Of a stretch of 64,000 nt of DNA, positions 25,220-32,324 are shown piece after piece. The translations under genes and the position numbers were made by a program. Where the stretch lies: contig JAEWFW010000058.1 of the NCBI GenBank assembly GCA_023388635.1, positions 1 through 64,000 on the forward strand, in the 5' to 3' direction. This stretch comes from Bacillota bacterium (GTDB taxonomy: Bacteria > Bacillota > Bacilli > Desulfuribacillales > Desulfuribacillaceae). How positions within the stretch are numbered: position 1 is the stretch's first letter; each line of letters begins with the position of its first letter. The notes below the pieces were generated by a model, which saw only the letters and a program-made list of their open reading frames with translations, was not told where the DNA came from and did not search any database.

Positions 25220-25253
25220 GAGCTTTCACCTTAAAAAGTGAAAGCTCTTTTTT
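25220..25253 (+). terminator. Terminator downstream of the tRNA
   Basis: Perfect 10-bp stem GAGCTTTCAC / GTGAAAGCTC with an 8-base loop and a T-run. Confidence 0.85.
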
Positions 25254-25372
25254 CGTAGATTTATCGAGGTAAAACCTCCAATCTGACGAGGTTCGAACCT
25301 ACAAATAAGAGCTATCGAGAGTGGAGCCCTTTTTCAGAGGGCATAATGGGCGCAGGCGTGAATTCTATTTTC

Positions 25373-25401
25373 TTGACATTGTATCGGTGCTCCGATACAA
25401 T
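25373..25401 (+). promoter_or_regulatory. Strong promoter with palindromic operator for the HipBA-like pair
   Basis: TTGACA (25373-25378), exactly 17 bases, TACAAT (25396-25401). The spacer and -10 form a perfect palindrome: ATTGTATCGG (25378-25387), TGCT, CCGATACAAT (25392-25401). A repressor bound there would block RNA polymerase, so autoregulation by the HTH protein is the natural reading. Confidence 0.85.
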
Positions 25402-25419
25402 GCGATTGAGGTGATCGAA

Positions 25420-25872
25420 ATGAGAATTGAACAACTTTTGCGGGAGAAAGGGGTCTCCAGATACTCTTTATCTAAAACCAGCGGCGTTCCCTGGGCGACG
25501 CTTGCGGATATCTATTCTGGAAAAACTCATTTAGAGCGGTGTAATGCGGCCACGCTTCTTAAAATATCAAAGGCGCTGAATATGTCCTTAGAAGAACTTC
25601 TGCTGGTGGATAATAAACCGAATCCGGGTATCACTGACGGGAAGCCAACTGATAAAACGTACTTGGAAAGCGGTCTTCCAGCCAGTATTCAAAAGACGAT
25701 TGACGATTATATCCAGGGAGAAAAAGACCAGGTGCTTCATCTGGACTGCCTCGGGGATGAGCTATATGGAGCCATTAACGCAAATCTATGGGGCGGTCGC
25801 ATAACCGAGGAACAAGCGGATTATCTGCGAAAAAAATATTTGTATGGAACTGAGGTGAACACAGATGATTGA
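25420..25872 (+). CDS. XRE-family HTH protein, HipB-like antitoxin candidate
   Basis: A 150-residue protein. Residues ~1-66 form a Cro/C1-type helix-turn-helix (MRIEQLLREKGVSRYSLSK, SGVPWATLADIYSGKT, ATLLKISKALNMSLEELL). The remaining ~85 residues are an extra C-terminal region (LPASIQKTIDDYIQGEKDQ...), ending in RITEEQADYLRKKYL, of unknown fold. GAGGTG lies eight bases before the ATG. It overlaps the kinase-like gene by 8 bases and its promoter carries a perfect palindrome, both hallmarks of a toxin-antitoxin operon. Inference: it represses the operon and neutralises the HipA-like kinase. Confidence 0.82.
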   Translation: MRIEQLLREKGVSRYSLSKTSGVPWATLADIYSGKTHLERCNAATLLKISKALNMSLEELLLVDNKPNPGITDGKPTDKTYLESGLPASIQKTIDDYIQGEKDQVLHLDCLGDELYGAINANLWGGRITEEQADYLRKKYLYGTEVNTDD

Positions 25873-26767
25873 TTTTACCCCCTGTGAAGTGAATAGGTTC
25901 AAAGCCTACGGCGGAGCCAATGGCAACAAGATTAATATTCGCTACGGCGAAAAAAGCTATATGCTGAAATTCCCACCATTGCCCAGCCGCAATAAGGCGA
26001 TGAGCTATACCAACGGTTGTGTTAGTGAATATCTGGCATGCCACATTTTTGAGGCACTGGGCTTCAAGACGCAGGAAACTCTGATCGGCACCTATACCGA
26101 CAACCGTGGCAAGGAAAAAACCGTGGTGGCTTGCGGCGATTTTACTGAGGGTGGCAAGAAGCTGATTGAGTTTGCACACCTAAAAAACACCTGTATCAAC
26201 AGTGAGCAGAATGGATACGGCACGGAGCTGACCTCCATTCTGCAGGCGATAGAGGAACAAACCTTGCTGCCACCCGATCAGCTTCGTTATTTCTTTTGGG
26301 ATATGTTCATTGCGGATGCGTTCCTCGGAAACTTCGACCGACACAATGGCAACTGGGGTATCGTCGTAGATGAGCGGCTTCAAACTGCTGAAATTGCCCC
26401 TGTGTATGACTGCGGCTCTTGTTTGTATCCGCAGCTTGCAGCGGAGGATATGCAAGCTGTTCTGGACAGTGAGGATGAAATCAACAAGCGCATCTATACC
26501 TTTCCAGCATCTGTAATTGAAGAAAACGGGAAAAAGATTTCCTATTTTAACTTTATTTCCTCTCTCGAAAATGAGGATTGCAATGCGGCCTTAAAGCGTG
26601 TTCATGGGCGAATCGATATTGAGCGGCTATGCAGGATCGTAGAGGAAACGCCGACGCTGCTGCCGGTGCAGAAAGAGTTTTTTCAGATCATGCTTCATGA
26701 GCGCAAGGCAAAAATTCTTGACTACAGCATGGAACAACTCTTTACCATGGAGCAGGGCGCCCAATAA
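25865..26767 (+). CDS. Short HipA/CtkA-like protein kinase (toxin candidate)
   Basis: A 300-residue HipA-fold kinase. The nucleotide-binding part opens at NGNKINIRYGEKSYMLKFPP; the catalytic loop is NFDRHNGNWG with D158, H160 and N163, and the metal-binding Asp is D182 in VYDCG. It lacks the N-terminal subdomain of E. coli HipA (which is ~440 residues), so it belongs with short forms such as HipT or CtkA. HipA kinases phosphorylate aminoacyl-tRNA synthetases and cause growth arrest; the target here is unknown. It is coupled to the HTH gene upstream by an 8-base overlap. The pair lies just after a tRNA gene and appears richer in G+C than its surroundings, suggesting acquisition. Confidence 0.85.
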   Translation: MIDFTPCEVNRFKAYGGANGNKINIRYGEKSYMLKFPPLPSRNKAMSYTNGCVSEYLACHIFEALGFKTQETLIGTYTDNRGKEKTVVACGDFTEGGKKLIEFAHLKNTCINSEQNGYGTELTSILQAIEEQTLLPPDQLRYFFWDMFIADAFLGNFDRHNGNWGIVVDERLQTAEIAPVYDCGSCLYPQLAAEDMQAVLDSEDEINKRIYTFPASVIEENGKKISYFNFISSLENEDCNAALKRVHGRIDIERLCRIVEETPTLLPVQKEFFQIMLHERKAKILDYSMEQLFTMEQGAQ

Positions 26768-26842
26768 AAGCTCCAATATTTTAACAGAAAAACCCAAAAA
26801 TGGGGTTTCTGCGGGTTCAAGCCACATCGATCGCTCCAGAAA
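26768..26842. other. Region after the kinase gene
   Basis: No gene is evident. It holds a weak AAACCC/GGGTTT hairpin near 26791-26808 and a GCGGGTTCAAGCC stretch (26811-26823) that looks like a tRNA T-arm but is too short to call. Confidence 0.3.
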
Positions 26843-26913
26843 AAGACATGGTCTCTCCCTTACAAGGTGAGGCTATGTCTTTCTTCATGCACAAAAGTTT
26901 GGTACTATAAGAT
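26843..26913 (+). repeat. Hairpin repeat, copy 1 of 4
   Basis: AAGACAT (26843-26849) pairs with ATGTCTT (26875-26881 region), followed by TTCTTCATG and an AAAGTTTGGTACTATAAGATG tract. It shares layout and core bases with copies at 27531, 30985 and 31764. The hairpin plus T-rich tract could terminate transcription from upstream, and the AT-rich right half could hold a promoter. From 26914 to 27085 I see nothing coding that I recognise. Confidence 0.5.
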
Positions 26914-27085
26914 GTAAGCTTTCATACAACATACAGACAAACATTTAAAGCTGATCCGTTTAATGATATTTTGGTTTTAGGAGTATGTGTGAGCAAGCTG
27001 TCTCTACCTTGCAGGAATTTATAGGGGGCAGAGAGATGGGGAAAAAATTGAATCCTTTTTCCACAGTTCCTAGGAGGGTAAAGCA

Positions 27086-27513
27086 ATGATAATAAGGAAA
27101 TTGGAAAAAAACGATATGGATCGATTGGCATATGTATATGAACAGTTTGGGGAGAAAAATCAGATGTCTCTAAAATGATATGTCAATTTGATATTCTTGA
27201 GCGAGAAGATAACCATATTTTTCTGGTAGCCGAAAAGGATGGCATGCTTGTCGGGTCTGTTATGGGCGTTATATGCAAAGAATTGTATGGGGATTGTAAA
27301 CCCTTTTTAGTTGTGGAAAACATGATTGTAGACAAGCATGTTCGCAAAAATGGCATAGGTGGTCAGTTATTATTTGAATTGGAGTCAATTGCAAAAAAAC
27401 GTCATTGTTCACAAATGATTTTAGTAACTGAAGCCGACAGACAAGATGCCTGCAATTTCTACGAGAAACATGGCTTTCAAACACATAATAGAGGCTACAA
27501 AAAGAAACTTTAG
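27086..27513 (+). pseudogene. GNAT acetyltransferase, frameshifted
   Basis: An ATG at 27086 with AGGAGGG upstream opens MIIRKLEKNDMDRLAYVYEQF, a normal GNAT start, but that frame stops at 27178. The rest continues in another frame as SDVSKMICQFDILERED and runs to 27513 through the acetyl-CoA motif (DKHVRKNGIGGQLLFELE) and the closing NFYEKHGFQ. Adding one base in the T/G run at about 27148-27155 would restore YEQFWGEKSDVSKM, so a single-base deletion explains it. The downstream frame has its own ATG at 27175 but would lack the first beta strand and helix. Either a dead gene or a sequencing error in a homopolymer. Confidence 0.82.
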
Positions 27514-27530
27514 AGCCAATCTTTATTCCC

Positions 27531-27592
27531 AAAGAGACATACCTTTCCGTCGAAGGCGTGTCTTTCTTTATGTGGGAAAATATGATAATGTA
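27531..27592 (+). repeat. Hairpin repeat, copy 2 of 4
   Basis: AAAGAGACAT...GTGTCTTTCTTTATGT followed by AAAATATGATAATGTATT. It begins 18 bases past the GNAT stop, so it could serve as its terminator. Same layout as copies 1, 3 and 4. Confidence 0.55.
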
Positions 27593-27676
27593 TTGGAAAT
27601 TATTTGAATAAGAGGAAGGACGACTAATTTCGAAATGCAGTGCGATTGAACTCATTAAAAAAAGGTGGGCGGGAGC

Positions 27677-28891
27677 ATGTTTTTTCAAAAGAAACAAAAA
27701 AAGAATTATGTGAAAATTTATGAAAGTTCTGAAACTGGTGAACGGTTTGCTCTGATGGCTATCAATGGAGAAATGAAAGAGAATCTAATTTCAAGGTTCA
27801 AAGAAACTTATATGATTCGAGGTAATCATATAAATAAAGGCGGGAAAGCCTCGGATTTATGCATTCCCACCTTGCTCGTGGGAGGCGCTGGTGCATTAAA
27901 AATTACCGCAGCAACATCGGGTACTCTGTTTATGGCAACTGCAAACCCTGCAACTCTGATGGTTCTTGGAAATGGGGTAGGCAGTGCCGTTATGGGTGCA
28001 GGTGGAATTGTAGCTCAAGCTCCTTTTATACCGGTAGCCGGTGCCTTAATGCCTGTTGTCGCACCTCTGCTTGCGTTTCAAGCCTTGTCGACCGCTATGG
28101 TGATTCAGCGCTTTAAGTCTGTAAATGAAAAACTTGATAATCTGTCGAAAGCCATAAACCGCAACATTCAAAGAAATGAGGCGATGTTCATCGGCGAGCT
28201 GTTTTCAGCGGATTCGCGTCTTGATACTCTTGAACACGAGTTAACGGTTACAAACAGGTTCACAAGCGATATGATGCTCCGTCTTTCCTTAATTGAGAAC
28301 AGCATCAACCCGATTTTCGAAAGATATCAATATTTGTATGGAGCACAGATATGGAACAAGGATTTACGGAGTGAGGATCTTGCATTTAACCAAACTGATG
28401 CGTTTATGGTGGCGGTACTGTCCATGATTGATTTGCGAATTGATGTTTTACGTCTTAGATTGACAATTCAAGAGAATCCGGGTTACTTGAAGGATCTGGC
28501 AAATAAAGTTGTTGAAAAAATCGATCGATATCAGGAGCTTTGGAAAAACATTGCAAACGGTCCTTTAAAGGTGGAAGAAATATATAAATCGATTGATACA
28601 GCAATTGATACCATGAGTTGGTGGCAAAGAAATATGCCTGCATGGTTTTTGGGAGATAGGAATTCAAGAATAAAAATGCAGCAGCAGAGTGCTGGACTGA
28701 ATAATCAGAACTCAATTTCCCAAATTGGAGACCTGCTTGATGCCACAAAATCTGCACAAGAAAGTGGAACTTTGTTGTCTGAAAGAATAGAGTCTGCTCT
28801 TTCTGATAATATGGAGCCAATATCCTTGATTTATTGGGAGGACGAGACTGGCAAGCATTCATATTACACGAATGATATCGTCATAAGTTAA
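27677..28891 (+). CDS. Unknown membrane-associated protein with coiled coil
   Basis: A 404-residue protein I do not recognise. Residues ~1-50 are basic and polar. Residues ~60-145 are a long stretch of small and hydrophobic residues (LLVGGAGALKITAATSG, TLFMATANPATLMVLGNGVG, VAGALMPVVAPLLAFQAL), consistent with two or three membrane segments or a pore-like insertion region. Residues ~150-300 are helical and probably coiled coil (VNEKLDNLSKAINRNIQRNE, DSRLDTLEHELTVTNRF). The tail is polar and ends IYWEDETGKHSYYTNDIVIS. There is no signal peptide. I start it at the ATG at 27677. The combination of a small-residue hydrophobic block and coiled coil is reminiscent of membrane-acting effectors, but that is speculative. 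Confidence 0.7.
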   Translation: MFFQKKQKKNYVKIYESSETGERFALMAINGEMKENLISRFKETYMIRGNHINKGGKASDLCIPTLLVGGAGALKITAATSGTLFMATANPATLMVLGNGVGSAVMGAGGIVAQAPFIPVAGALMPVVAPLLAFQALSTAMVIQRFKSVNEKLDNLSKAINRNIQRNEAMFIGELFSADSRLDTLEHELTVTNRFTSDMMLRLSLIENSINPIFERYQYLYGAQIWNKDLRSEDLAFNQTDAFMVAVLSMIDLRIDVLRLRLTIQENPGYLKDLANKVVEKIDRYQELWKNIANGPLKVEEIYKSIDTAIDTMSWWQRNMPAWFLGDRNSRIKMQQQSAGLNNQNSISQIGDLLDATKSAQESGTLLSERIESALSDNMEPISLIYWEDETGKHSYYTNDIVIS

Positions 28892-28946
28892 GTCGGTGGT
28901 TTTTGTTACAAAATTTTATACTTCTGTAATTTGTTATGGAAACGAA

Positions 28947-28979
28947 AACTCCCTCTAATATGGCTGAGGGAGTTTTTTT
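28947..28979 (+). terminator. Terminator of the unknown membrane/coiled-coil gene
   Basis: Stem AACTCCCTC / GAGGGAGTT with a ~10-base loop followed by seven T. Confidence 0.9.
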
Positions 28980-29036
28980 GACTATGAAAGCGAAATAGCA
29001 CTAAAGTATTATGAATATGAGAATAGGCTCCTTGTT

Positions 29037-29969
29037 CTAGTTTTCATATAAGGTAGCTATATCGTGTATTCTACGCTTCATTTCTGTGCGGATATGTAAC
29101 GGTTCTAAACACTCGCATTTGTCCCCGAAACTGAAAAGGATATTGTAGTAGTATTCGTTCTCTATGAAGGGAAAACTAACAATGTAACGCTCATCACCAT
29201 CTGGAGAAAAATCTTCATAAGAGCAAAAATCAAGTACCCTGTCCATCACAGATTTATGAATACGGATTTTGATTTTTGTTTGCATAGTTTCCAAAATTTC
29301 TGCAAAGTCTAAAGTCGGTTTTTGATAATCTCGTGGTGTAAAAGTTTCCTCTTTCATTTGTAGGTTTGATATGCGGGATAGTTTGAATAAGCGATAATCA
29401 TTTCTTTTATGGCAATACCCTTGCCAATACCAATGGTTACTTTTCAATACAAGCTGATACGGCTCGGCTGTTCGTGCGGTCTTATTTCCGTAGCGGTCTG
29501 CATATTCAAATGAAAGTAGCTTGCTTTCCTGTAAAGCTGTTTTGATAATTTCTAAATATGGTTGTATGTTCCTGTTGACCATCCACGGACTTAAATCTAT
29601 ATAGATTTGATTTGCTTTTAATTCAATGTCTTTTGCTCTGTCGGCGGGGATAAAGCTCTTGACTTTCGCAAGGGCGTTTACCAGTTCATCACCTCGTATC
29701 ACGTTTGAAAGGCCGGAAAGACCCATCAAGATAGCGGAAAGGTCGGAAGTCGAAAAAACTCTTTTATCAATTTTGTATTTCTGCATGATTTCAAAGCCAC
29801 CGCCCACTCCTGAGATTGAGCGGATAGGAATGCCTGCCATGTTGATCGTGTCTATGTCACGGTAGATTGTGCGGGGCGAAACTTCAAACATATCTGCTAA
29901 CCCCTGTGCGCCTATCCGCTCTTTATCAAGGAGTAGCATAATAATGCTGACAAGCCTGTCTACTTTCAT
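29037..29969 (-). CDS. WYL-domain transcriptional regulator (YafY type)
   Basis: A 310-residue regulator. The N-terminal winged HTH is typical (MKVDRLVSIIMLLLDKER, ADMFEVSPRTIYRDIDTINM), the WYL core is at about residues 135-190 (LSFEYADRYGNKTARTAEPY, NHWYWQGYCHKRNDYRLFKL) and a WCX-like C-terminus follows. WYL domains sense ligands or nucleic acid. The start at 29969 has AAGGCGG upstream; the in-frame extension to 30059 does not. It is divergent from the DJ-1/PfpI gene with ~100 bases between starts, a common pairing in which the regulator controls its neighbour. Confidence 0.88.
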   Translation of the reverse strand: MKVDRLVSIIMLLLDKERIGAQGLADMFEVSPRTIYRDIDTINMAGIPIRSISGVGGGFEIMQKYKIDKRVFSTSDLSAILMGLSGLSNVIRGDELVNALAKVKSFIPADRAKDIELKANQIYIDLSPWMVNRNIQPYLEIIKTALQESKLLSFEYADRYGNKTARTAEPYQLVLKSNHWYWQGYCHKRNDYRLFKLSRISNLQMKEETFTPRDYQKPTLDFAEILETMQTKIKIRIHKSVMDRVLDFCSYEDFSPDGDERYIVSFPFIENEYYYNILFSFGDKCECLEPLHIRTEMKRRIHDIATLYEN

Positions 29970-30071
29970 CTGACAGCCGCCTTTCAAATAATTTTTCATC
30001 ATTCCCATTGTTGCCATAATGCTGTCAACAATTGCATAGTACAATAAGGACGCAGACAAATCAATATAACA

Positions 30072-30716
30072 ATGAAAACGGAGGAAATCTATGTTTACGT
30101 TCTTGATACTTTAGCCGACTGGGAACTGGGGTACGTAACTTCGGAGCTGAATTCTGGTCGATTTTTCAAAAAGGGCGCGCAGCGTGTATCGCTCAAAACG
30201 GTCAGTTATTCCAAAAAGCCGATCCATACAATGGGCGGGCTGACAATCGTGCCCGATTGCTTAATGGATGATATTGTTGTGAGTGAAACAAGCATGTTGC
30301 TATTACCGGGCGCAGATACGTGGAACGACCCAAAGCATGGCGCGATCATCGAAAAAGCAAGCGAGCTTCTCTCTGCAGACGCTACGGTGTGTGCGATATG
30401 CGGGGCTACCGCTGCGCTTGCAAACTTTGGACTATTGGATAAGCGTCCGCATACCAGTAATGGAGCGGGATTTCTTGAAATGGTTTCTCCCTGTTATAAA
30501 GGGCAAAGCTTTTATATAGACAAGCCGTCTGTGAAGGATAACAACCTTATTACTGCAAATTCCACTGCAGCGTTGTTGTGGGCGAAACAAATAATTGAAC
30601 ATTTAGGCGTTTTTCAATCAAACACACTGGAAGCTTGGTATGAATATTTTAGTACCGGTGAGCCTGAACATTTCTTTACCCTCATGCAAACTTTGCCGTC
30701 CGGGAATGAAAACTGA
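30072..30716 (+). CDS. DJ-1/PfpI family protein (class I glutamine amidotransferase-like)
   Basis: A 214-residue DJ-1/PfpI fold protein. The opening YVYVLDTLADWELGYVTSEL, the MLLLPGADTW strand and the nucleophile elbow AICGATAALA with Cys at about residue 113 are visible. Relatives act as glyoxalases, deglycase-like enzymes or proteases; the role here is unknown. The start is doubtful: the in-frame ATG at 30072 has no ribosome site, whereas a GGAGG at 30080-30084 is placed for an ATG at about 30090 that is out of frame by one base. A one-base deletion near the start may have moved initiation. Probably controlled by the divergent WYL regulator. Confidence 0.82.
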   Translation: MKTEEIYVYVLDTLADWELGYVTSELNSGRFFKKGAQRVSLKTVSYSKKPIHTMGGLTIVPDCLMDDIVVSETSMLLLPGADTWNDPKHGAIIEKASELLSADATVCAICGATAALANFGLLDKRPHTSNGAGFLEMVSPCYKGQSFYIDKPSVKDNNLITANSTAALLWAKQIIEHLGVFQSNTLEAWYEYFSTGEPEHFFTLMQTLPSGNEN

Positions 30717-30984
30717 TATACCTTTGTCATAAGCAGAACAGTTGTTTAGACCACATGAACCTTATTGAAGTTATTGATAAAAGGCATGTGCATGTGTCTT
30801 GTTATTCATGTACAGGGTATGAGCATAACCCTTGCTACGCTAAATTTCGATTTGTCGAGGAGTAATAAGAGCACAGACCATATGTTTTGAGTTTCGCAGT
30901 TTGTTTAAACTGAATACATGCATTTTCTTATAACTGCGGCATATTTTGCTTAAGCTCAAAAATCTTTTTTCATCGTTTTCACAA
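30717..30984. other. Intergenic region between DJ-1 and methyltransferase genes
   Basis: No recognisable gene. A 36-codon frame from 30755 to 30863 (opening MNLIEVIDKRHVHVS) has no clear ribosome site or homology I know, and may be a decayed gene end. Confidence 0.3.
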
Positions 30985-31044
30985 AAAGACATAGCGGGTG
31001 GGGGGATGTCTTTCTTTTATGTAATAAAGTATGATATTATAAAT
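30985..31044 (+). repeat. Hairpin repeat, copy 3 of 4
   Basis: AAAGACAT (30985-30992) / ATGTCTTT (31006-31013) perfect 8-bp stem, then CTTTTATGTAATAAAGTATG and ATATTATAAAT. The right half is the best promoter-like version of the family and lies 80 bases before the methyltransferase start. Confidence 0.6.
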
Positions 31045-31123
31045 GCAAAATTTGTTCAGTCAAATAAACAATAGAAGCTTGTCGGACTTTTAAAGAACCG
31101 CCATTCATAATCAGGAGGGGCAT

Positions 31124-31675
31124 ATGTTTGAGAAAAAACTAGAAAATCCCGTAAGACTTGCGGAATTGGCACCGCTGGAAACACTGAAAAGAATTGGGCT
31201 GGGTAACGAGCAAGTGGTATGCGATATTGGAGCCGGAAGTGGTGTTTTTACTATTCCGGCTGCAAACATTACAACGAACAAGGTCTTTGCGCTTGATATC
31301 AACGAGGAGATGCTTTCTATTATAGCGGAAAAAGCCTCTAAAGAACGGCTAGAAAATATTACATGCATCAAAGTAAAAGACAACCGTTTTTCAATAGAGA
31401 ACGATTCTATCGATCTCGCGCTGCTTGTAACCGTGCTTCATGAAATTCCTAATAAAGAAGACTTTCTAGCGGAAGTCAAGAGGATATTGAACATTAACGG
31501 AAAAGTCGCTTTGATAGAATTTCACAAGAACGAGACACCGATGGGTCCTCCCTTATCCCATCGAATCTCACAAGAAGAAACCAATGGTATCTTTCAAAGT
31601 TTGGGCTTTATGCAATACGACGCGTTTGATTTGGGGGCTAATTTTTATTGTCAAGTGTATAAGCCTGTATCTTGA
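31124..31675 (+). CDS. Class I SAM-dependent methyltransferase
   Basis: A 183-residue methyltransferase. Motif I is VVCDIGAGSGVFTIPAA (residues ~28-44), motif II ends with the acidic VFALDINEEML, and motif IV is DLALLVTVLHEIPNKEDFL followed by VALIEFHKNETPMGPPLS, close to small UbiE/Methyltransf_11 proteins. The methyl acceptor is unknown. AGGAGGGG precedes the ATG. It stands alone between two copies of the hairpin repeat. Confidence 0.88.
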   Translation: MFEKKLENPVRLAELAPLETLKRIGLGNEQVVCDIGAGSGVFTIPAANITTNKVFALDINEEMLSIIAEKASKERLENITCIKVKDNRFSIENDSIDLALLVTVLHEIPNKEDFLAEVKRILNINGKVALIEFHKNETPMGPPLSHRISQEETNGIFQSLGFMQYDAFDLGANFYCQVYKPVS

Positions 31676-31763
31676 GGAAACGTTTTTTGATCTACCAACT
31701 TCCAATTTATCGATCGGTAATGAGCTGTGATCATTCTGGTAAATCTTTTTTGCACCATAATTT

Positions 31764-31836
31764 TAAAGAGGCATGTTTTCCTAGCCGGGAAGCTATGTCT
31801 TTTTTATATAGTAAAGTATGTTATTATTAATTCATA
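31764..31836 (+). repeat. Hairpin repeat, copy 4 of 4
   Basis: AAAGAGGCAT...ATGTCTTTTTTATAT, with G-T pairing replacing one base pair, then AGTAAAGTATGTTATTATTAATTC. Same order of elements as the other three copies; it ends ~40 bases before the next coding remnant. Confidence 0.55.
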
Positions 31837-31877
31837 GTATATCACGCAGACAAACCGAAATTTATGAGGGCGCACCT

Positions 31878-32269
31878 ATGCAAATAGTATATGATACAAG
31901 AAAAGATTTACCATGTGAAGGATTACATGATTTGTTTAAGGCTTTATTCAAGGCGTAAAGAGGGAGATGCTTGAGGAAACTGGGCTGATTATACATAATC
32001 CTAAAATTTGTGGAATTAAGCAATTTCAGACGGAACAAGACGAAAGATATATAGTTCTTCTTTTTAAAACTGATCAATTTGAAGGTGACGTAATTTCCTC
32101 CGATGAAGGTGAAATGATTTGGATAGAACGAGAGAATCTTTCTAACTATAATCTAGTTAATGATTTCATGGATTTACTAAGTGTATTTGATAATGAATAT
32201 ATCAATGAGATGATATACGAGCGTCATAGAGTAGACAATGATTTTAAATGGATTATGAAATTATATTAA
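31878..32269 (+). pseudogene. Deletion chimera: GNAT start joined to NUDIX hydrolase C-terminal part
   Basis: An ATG at 31878 opens MQIVYDTRKDLPCEGLHDLF, which looks like the N-terminus of a small GNAT acetyltransferase, but the frame stops at 31958. From about 31950 a second frame carries the right half of a NUDIX box, GVKREMLEETGL, and continues for ~100 residues as a NUDIX hydrolase C-terminus (QFQTEQDERYIVLLFKTDQF, DEGEMIWIERENL) to 32269. The left half of the NUDIX box with its Gly and first Glu is gone, so it cannot bind metal normally. A deletion removed the end of one gene and the start of the next, leaving the junction near 31945-31955. Confidence 0.75.
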
Positions 32270-32324
32270 AATTCATTGGAACATTCTTCAAAAATTACCG
32301 TCTTAATATCAGGAGGTGTTTTAT

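Noticed and set aside
25047..25229. Minus-strand frame over the tRNA
   Set aside because: It crosses the complete tRNA-Thr and has no ribosome site.
25288..25302. GAGGTTCGAACCTAC as an attachment-site or tRNA remnant (also GCGGGTTCAAGCC at 26811)
   Set aside because: Both resemble T-arms but are too short, and neither duplicates the 3' end of the tRNA-Thr over a convincing length.
30755..30863. 36-codon frame MNLIEVIDKRHVHVS...
   Set aside because: No clear ribosome site, no recognised similarity, and it lies in a region with other gene debris.
26843..31836. Hairpin repeats as integron attC sites
   Set aside because: I looked for the RYYYAAC / GTTRRRY ends with two paired inner boxes and did not find them in consistent positions; no integrase gene is present.
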